Under the pieces are notes generated by a model. The model was not told the DNA's origin and searched no databases. It saw only the letters and a program-made list of their open reading frames with translations. A DNA stretch of 64,000 nt from Bdellovibrio bacteriovorus. GTDB lineage: Bacteria; Bdellovibrionota; Bdellovibrionia; Bdellovibrionales; Bdellovibrionaceae. The translations under genes and the position numbers were made by a program. Where the stretch lies: assembly GCF_001592745.1 (NCBI RefSeq), contig NZ_LUKD01000001.1, forward strand, positions 2,079,890 through 2,143,889, given 5' to 3'. Position 1 is the stretch's first letter. The number at the start of each line of letters is the position of its first letter. Positions 59,921 through 64,000 of the stretch are shown here, piece after piece.

Positions 59921-61138
59921 ATGTTGGAAATAGTTCAAGCTGGTCATAAACTCGATGATTCCATCCTGCAAAAGTGCCAGGAATCTCTAAAAATCTTTTT
60001 ACACCGGAAGGACATTGGCTTCCCTCAATTGGTCGAGCGCATTCCTTTGTGGCAGCAATCTCACAAAGTCGGTCAAGAATTCAGCCGCCGCTTTAAACAG
60101 TTGGTAGTTGTCGGTCTTGGTGGAAGCTCACTAGGCAATCGTGTATTGGCTGAAGTCTTCCGCGCGAAGAACATGTTCTTCGTCGACAACGTCGATGCTT
60201 TGGAATTTGAAACTTTGATGGAGGAACTGGGTGATCTGAAAGAGGTCGGTTGGGTTTTCATTTCTAAAAGTGGAACGACAATTGAATCTTTATGCTCTCT
60301 TGAATTCATCGATCAGATATACAAGCAAGAAAATCTAAATCTGGCTTCTCAAAGTGTTGTTATCTCTGAAAGCAAAGACAATACGCTTGTTCAATGGGCT
60401 AAAAAGAATGACATTCCAATGTGTGAAATCCCCGTAGACGTTGGGGGACGTTTTTCTGTTTTATCACCTGTTGGAATGATGCCCGCAGCTTATCTTGGAT
60501 TGGATCTTGAAAAGTTTCGCGTGGGCGCGATGCGTGCTTTGCAAGACACGGCCCTTGTCACTCAGACAATGGCGCAAGTGGCGCAAAGTTATAAGCGTGA
60601 AGAGTGGATCACTCTTTTGTGGTTCTATGGTTCACGTTTAAAAAACTTCGGAGCTTGGTTTCAGCAATTGTGGGCGGAGTCTTTAGGCAAAGCGCACGGT
60701 CGGGATGGTGGTCCCGCAGCTCGTGCCAGCACTCCGATGTCCGCAGTGGGAGCTTCTGATCAGCACTCCATCTTGCAACAAGTGATGGAAGGTCATCGCG
60801 ATAAGTTTGTGATCTTCATGCGCATCGAAGAAGCGGAAGCAGGATCGCAGCGTTTGAAAAAAGCACAGTTCAATGAAACCAAGGATCTTGAAGGTCGCAC
60901 GATGGGTGAGCTCTTGAGGGCAGAAGCTTTGGCCACACAAGAGGCACTTACTCAGAACGGAGTGTCGACATTGACTCTTAAGACGAAGGTCTTAGACGAA
61001 CATACGTTAGGTTACATGTTCATGTTCTGGGAACTCGTTGTTGCCGGCCTGGGTGAATACTTGCAGATCGACGCCTTCAACCAACCAGGTGTAGAGCTAG
61101 GCAAGAGACTAGCGAAAGAGAAATTGAAGAAAGCTTGA
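59921..61138 (+). CDS. pgi: Glucose-6-phosphate isomerase
   Basis: 405 residues, shorter than enterobacterial Pgi (about 550) and of the compact type. VVVGLGGSSLGNRVLAEVF and FISKSGTTIE bind the sugar phosphate, SVGGRF-like text is DVGGRFSVLSPVG, and the C-terminal GYMFMFWELVVAGLGEYL plus NQPGVELGK are the family end signatures. It interconverts glucose 6-phosphate and fructose 6-phosphate in the cytoplasm. GAGG stands seven bases ahead of the ATG. It lies in the run that ends with the diguanylate cyclase, gap 40 bases from the phosphoesterase. Confidence 0.93.
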   Translation: MLEIVQAGHKLDDSILQKCQESLKIFLHRKDIGFPQLVERIPLWQQSHKVGQEFSRRFKQLVVVGLGGSSLGNRVLAEVFRAKNMFFVDNVDALEFETLMEELGDLKEVGWVFISKSGTTIESLCSLEFIDQIYKQENLNLASQSVVISESKDNTLVQWAKKNDIPMCEIPVDVGGRFSVLSPVGMMPAAYLGLDLEKFRVGAMRALQDTALVTQTMAQVAQSYKREEWITLLWFYGSRLKNFGAWFQQLWAESLGKAHGRDGGPAARASTPMSAVGASDQHSILQQVMEGHRDKFVIFMRIEEAEAGSQRLKKAQFNETKDLEGRTMGELLRAEALATQEALTQNGVSTLTLKTKVLDEHTLGYMFMFWELVVAGLGEYLQIDAFNQPGVELGKRLAKEKLKKA

Positions 61139-61175
61139 TTGTCATCAGTCGTAGAGGAGACTTATACTTTCCTCT

Positions 61176-62111
61176 ATGGCTCACAACGATGATTCTTCCA
61201 ATGACAACTTAGAAAAAACCAGTATTGTCGCCAGTGACACTTTCCGTGGTCGTCTGAAAGAGGCCGACGAAGTTCCACCGGCGATTGTTGTTTTGATTGG
61301 TCCTCCTGGATACGTGGGGAAGCAATATCCTATCACCGCGAACGATATCGTGATCGGCCGCTCGGTGGAAAGCCAAGTTTATATCGACGATAAAAGTTTA
61401 AGTCGTTCCCATGCCAAATTTGCTGTCAATGGCAGTGAAGTGTCGGTGATTGACTTGGGTTCTACAAATAAAACCATCGTGAATGGTCAAGTCATCCCGC
61501 CATTGGCTTCATGTCTTTTAAAAAATAACGACCAAATTAAAACCGGCAATGTCATCTTCAAATTCCTTGAAAAAGGAAGCATCGAAGCGATGACAAATGC
61601 GGCTATGTACGAGCGCGCTCAAAAAGACGCTTTAACAGGCGCGCATTCTAAAGGAGCCCTTCTTGAAAAGGGACCCGAGGCGATGAAACGGGCTGAAGTT
61701 TTAAACGAGCCGTTGAGCCTTGTGACATTCGATATTGATCACTTTAAGAAAATCAATGATAACTACGGTCATCCCGGTGGGGACCACGTTCTTAAAGAGT
61801 TGTGCCGGATTGTCATCACTAAATTAATTCGCTCTAATGACTTTTTCGCTCGTTATGGTGGAGAGGAATTCGTTCTTCTTCTCTCTGGTTCTCCGTCAAA
61901 GACAGCCGGTGAGGTGGGAGAGCGTATTCGCCAAACAATTGAAGCTCATGAGTTCGTTTTTGAAAATAAAAAGATTCCTGTCACAATTTCCGTGGGCGTA
62001 GCCACAAAATTACCGCAAGAAACTGAGTGGACTCAGATCTACGACCGCGCAGATAAGGCTCTCTATCAGTCGAAGCAGGGTGGACGTAACCGGGTCACGA
62101 TTGCTCCATAA
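61176..62111 (+). CDS. dgcB: FHA-GGDEF diguanylate cyclase, DgcB-like
   Basis: 311 residues. An N-terminal Thr/Ser-rich tail (LEKTSIVASDTF, Thr15) is followed by an FHA domain (about 40-135: IVIGRSVESQVYIDDKSLSR then SHAKF, IDLGSTNKTIVNG) that reads phosphothreonine. The GGDEF domain (about 150-308) has DALTGAHSKGALL, then GGEEF at residues 228-232. An RxxD inhibitory site (RSND) lies five residues before it. This build is that of B. bacteriovorus DgcB, a cyclase needed for prey invasion and switched by phosphorylation of its own tail through FHA binding. It makes c-di-GMP from GTP. It is the last gene of the pgi run and is followed by a terminator. Confidence 0.92.
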   Translation: MAHNDDSSNDNLEKTSIVASDTFRGRLKEADEVPPAIVVLIGPPGYVGKQYPITANDIVIGRSVESQVYIDDKSLSRSHAKFAVNGSEVSVIDLGSTNKTIVNGQVIPPLASCLLKNNDQIKTGNVIFKFLEKGSIEAMTNAAMYERAQKDALTGAHSKGALLEKGPEAMKRAEVLNEPLSLVTFDIDHFKKINDNYGHPGGDHVLKELCRIVITKLIRSNDFFARYGGEEFVLLLSGSPSKTAGEVGERIRQTIEAHEFVFENKKIPVTISVGVATKLPQETEWTQIYDRADKALYQSKQGGRNRVTIAP

Positions 62112-62120
62112 ATTTCCGCG

Positions 62121-62147
62121 AAAAAGCCTCCAATTCGGAGGCTTTTT
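62121..62147 (+). terminator. Terminator after the dgcB operon
   Basis: AAAAAGCCTCC and GGAGGCTTTTT form a perfect stem around an AATTC loop, ten bases after the dgcB stop. Confidence 0.93.
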
Positions 62148-62270
62148 ACTTTGACCCAATGCGGGTACAAAAAATGGCGCTCTTTTGAAAGAACCTCCTG
62201 GGAAGAGAATTCTCTTACCGTCTGAGGCAAGATTTGTTAAGACTTCTTCCGAAACATTCGGAGGAATGCC

Positions 62271-62654
62271 ATGAAACTTAGCGCTGCTCTTATCACTCTT
62301 TTGACTGCGTTTTCAGCTCAAGCTCAAACACCGGTAGTTCATGCAGTTTGCACAGGAAAAATTGATGATATCCAAGTTGTGTTTGAAATCCGTGACACTT
62401 ATGCCGTCACTTTAAAGCAAGGCCTTTTGACTATCGGCGAAGATACAATCAGCCTGCACTGTCGTGACAGCAAGAAATCAAAGCTGGCCGATAAAACTTC
62501 CGTATATCAGTGTAAAGAGTCTCGCAAAGGCGACGGTAAACTTCTTGTGGAAGTTGAGCGCGGAGTCACAGGTCATTTGATCGCGAACATCCAACGCGAA
62601 CAAATCTACCCAATGCCACCAGCATCCTTGGGTTCTTTGCTTTGTCTTGAATAA
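62271..62654 (+). CDS. Small secreted protein
   Basis: 127 residues with signal peptide MKLSAALITLLTAFSAQAQ (cut about residue 19). The mature part has four cysteines (HAVCTGK, LHCRDS, YQCKES, LLCLE), enough for two disulfides, and a beta-rich pattern (DDIQVVFEIRDTYAVTLKQG). I do not recognise the family. GGAGG lies seven bases ahead of the ATG. It is monocistronic, between terminators at 62121 and 62695, and may be abundant. Confidence 0.78.
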   Translation: MKLSAALITLLTAFSAQAQTPVVHAVCTGKIDDIQVVFEIRDTYAVTLKQGLLTIGEDTISLHCRDSKKSKLADKTSVYQCKESRKGDGKLLVEVERGVTGHLIANIQREQIYPMPPASLGSLLCLE

Positions 62655-62694
62655 TTATTTGAATCAGAAATGAGTTTTGATTCCTATGTGTGTT

Positions 62695-62721
62695 GGGCCT
62701 CTGAAAAGAGGCCCTTTTTTT
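62695..62721 (+). terminator. Intrinsic terminator
   Basis: GGGCCTCTGAAAAGAGGCCC (62695-62714) is a strong hairpin followed by seven T. It also separates the convergent gene that ends at 62729. Confidence 0.93.
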
Positions 62722-62728
62722 GCCCAGA

Positions 62729-63475
62729 TTATTTTTCTTCAATCAGGCTTAGCACAGTCCAACGTAAGGGAATACCGAAGGCGAACTCTTTAAAGTCTTC
62801 GCGGCTGACGGGACGAACTAAGTTCCCAGAGCCGGCTTGAAGCCAACTGTAGCGTGTCGGACTTTCTGGATCGATCACACCAATCAGTCCTTTTTCTTTA
62901 TCTGCAAAAACCTTCAGGACGAAATGGTTTCCTCGTACGGGAGGGTTGTCATTAAGCATGTCATCAGGAAAAGGGATGTCTCGTCTCGGAGGAAAGCGTC
63001 CCCCGCGGCCTGCAGGACTTTGTGGGCGAATTTCAGTATAGTTCAACATCAAGATCTGAACTTTGTCTGACCAAACTTCATCGATATTAAAATTCGTGCG
63101 GCCTTTGATAACGAAGTCTCGCTTGATATTCAATTTAGTATCAAGAATCTTTAAAAAGCGAACCAAGTCCGTTTCAAGCAATCCGCGATTGATCTCTATA
63201 TAATGAGGGCGCAGCGCTTCTCCGGTTTCTTTAATAAGCTCTACCAACTCCTCTTTAGAAAATGTTTGTGCCTGAAGCTGCAACCAGTTCGCGGCACTGG
63301 TAGGACCACATAAAGAGCTCGATTGGTTAGCCGGAATCACGCCGCGATCATAAAAAAGTTCATCTTTTTGATCGAGCATAAGGTGGCGAAGTGCACCTTC
63401 TTCCGGAAGAGCTTGAGCTAGTGACGCCGACCCCCAAAAGAACACTGCGGTTAGTAAAAGTCCGATATTTTTCAT
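62729..63475 (-). CDS. Exported papain-like cysteine peptidase-like protein (C39-type)
   Basis: 248 residues with a signal peptide (MKNIGLLLTAVFFWGSASLA, cut about residue 20-22). SSSLCGPTSAANWLQ (Cys56), RGNHFVLKVF (His184) and IGVIDPESPTRYSW (Asp202) have the order and local context of C39-type papain-like peptidases. The middle part (about 60-175) carries helices and a Gly/Arg/Pro-rich loop (QSPAGRGGRFPPRRD) not typical of bacteriocin-exporter C39 domains. It would act in the periplasm or outside the cell. Substrate and partner unknown; it sits alone. Confidence 0.68.
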   Translation of the reverse strand: MKNIGLLLTAVFFWGSASLAQALPEEGALRHLMLDQKDELFYDRGVIPANQSSSLCGPTSAANWLQLQAQTFSKEELVELIKETGEALRPHYIEINRGLLETDLVRFLKILDTKLNIKRDFVIKGRTNFNIDEVWSDKVQILMLNYTEIRPQSPAGRGGRFPPRRDIPFPDDMLNDNPPVRGNHFVLKVFADKEKGLIGVIDPESPTRYSWLQAGSGNLVRPVSREDFKEFAFGIPLRWTVLSLIEEK

Positions 63476-63803
63476 GAGCGCAGTTTTAACAGACTTCCAC
63501 TATTTCCCACAGAGGGCCCCGGTCCTTTCAGAAATCTTTCCAGTGTCGTCGTGTTCCTAGACCAAGGCCCGGACCCATAAGTTTTGCTAATGCGTGTTAT
63601 AACAAAATGCGTAATTCCTAAATTATTTCATATATTTAGAGCCATTTTGACCACCTTTCTTCGGCATCAACGTTGCATTAACGAAACAGTGTAGGCAGCG
63701 CGGGTTTGGGGGCGAATTTACCGCGAGCTGAGGGGGGCCAGGCGGCTTCACTGGGAAAAAAATTCAGAACGTTAACCGAATTTAGACAGAAGCGAGTCAA
63801 AGT
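63476..63803. other. Intergenic region ahead of the sigma factor gene
   Basis: 328 bases with no open frame I can support. It contains a GC-rich patch (about 63510-63585), an AT-rich stretch (63597-63645) and a second GC-rich patch (63700-63755). GAAC at about 63767-63770 could be a -35 for an ECF-type autoregulated promoter, but no convincing -10 at the expected 16-17 bases is seen. No clear terminator for either flanking gene was found. Confidence 0.3.
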
Positions 63804-64000
63804 ATGGAGAGAGATCTTTTAGTATCGGATCTTGAACTGGTTGAAAAAGTAAAGTCTGGTGACAGACGCTCTTTTTCCGAACTCGTGAAACGACATCAAA
63901 GAAGTGTGCTGCGACTGAGTTTGAGGTTTGTGAAGGACATGGACACGGCGGAAGATGTGACGCAAGAAGCGTTCATCAAAGCTTACGAGAAGCTGAACTC
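63804..64000 (+). CDS. ECF sigma factor (RpoE-like), 3' partial
   Basis: The frame runs from ATG 63804 out of the window. The 65 visible residues (MERDLLVSDLELVEKVKSG, then SFSELVKRHQRSVLRLSLRF and MDTAEDVTQEAFIKAYEKL) match region 2 of extracytoplasmic-function sigma factors, which melts promoter -10 DNA and contacts the RNA polymerase core. DAEDVTQEAF-type text is the usual 2.2 signature. Region 4 and any anti-sigma partner lie beyond the edge, so the group within the ECF family cannot be given. Confidence 0.88.
   Translation, partial: MERDLLVSDLELVEKVKSGDRRSFSELVKRHQRSVLRLSLRFVKDMDTAEDVTQEAFIKAYEKLN

Noticed and set aside
63760-63803. ECF autoregulated promoter ahead of the sigma factor gene
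   Set aside because: A GAAC -35-like site exists, but no convincing -10 element was found at 16-17 bases.

Overview
The window looks like a chromosome segment from a predatory bacterium of the Bdellovibrio group. The grounds are gene content, not a database match. There is a FHA-GGDEF diguanylate cyclase built like DgcB of Bdellovibrio bacteriovorus, a long secreted fibre ending in an S74 intramolecular chaperone like the mosaic adhesive trimer (MAT) fibres of that predator, many small exported proteins of unknown function, a TIGR02147-like regulator fragment, several exported hydrolases, and dense short-spaced operons on both strands. No rRNA, CRISPR array, insertion sequence or prophage is visible. 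One tRNA gene (Leu, anticodon UAG) is present.

Layout. 1-4164: the 3' part of a giant exported protein with Ig-like repeats, a Calx-beta-like domain and 14 RCC1 blades. 4207-4921: a small Cys-rich secreted protein, a GC-rich cluster of hairpins and tRNA-Leu. 4976-17160 (mostly minus): the glycine cleavage system, split into gcvT-gcvH and gcvP-GT9-rsm22. Between these lie a TrmK-like methyltransferase, a short HTH protein, an astacin-type protease, a YheU protein and a 1063-residue lipoprotein with one CxxCH motif. 17262-23918 (minus): an MFS transporter, two exported proteins (one with a Cys-His-Asp arrangement like protein-glutaminase), a histone-H1-like protein, a DUF4286 protein and the TldD/TldE protease pair. 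24137-29819 (plus): a tiny secreted protein with a structured leader, EpmA, the MAT-like fibre and another small secreted protein.

29857-35368 (minus): an HU/IHF protein, then the tight run gdh-pyrD-nudix-GT-GT. 35480-42640: an exported serine hydrolase, DadA-like oxidase, AlkB-like dioxygenase, HldA kinase, a phospholipase-D lipoprotein and a DOPA-dioxygenase-like protein. 42633-47649 (minus): a translationally coupled DNA-processing operon of radical SAM protein, DinG/XPD helicase fused to a PD-(D/E)XK nuclease, and a degenerate DEDD exonuclease fused to GIY-YIG. 47788-53730: an MFS transporter with a His-rich tail, rlmN with a PfkB kinase, and an exported glycine-zipper protein coupled to an exported J-domain protein. 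53727-57214 (minus): a GMC oxidoreductase with a Cys4 cluster and a Cys-nucleophile alpha/beta hydrolase behind a 14-bp palindrome. 57432-62111 (plus): an acidic coiled-coil protein with DKTV motifs, a metallophosphoesterase, pgi and the DgcB-like cyclase. 62271-64000: two exported proteins and the start of an ECF sigma factor.

The most promising unexplained units are the DKTV coiled-coil/DgcB operon (a possible phospho-Thr/FHA circuit linked to prey invasion), the MAT-like fibre, the helicase-nuclease operon with an apparently dead exonuclease domain, and the exported J-domain/glycine-zipper pair. Functions are read from motifs by eye; no database search or structure prediction was run.
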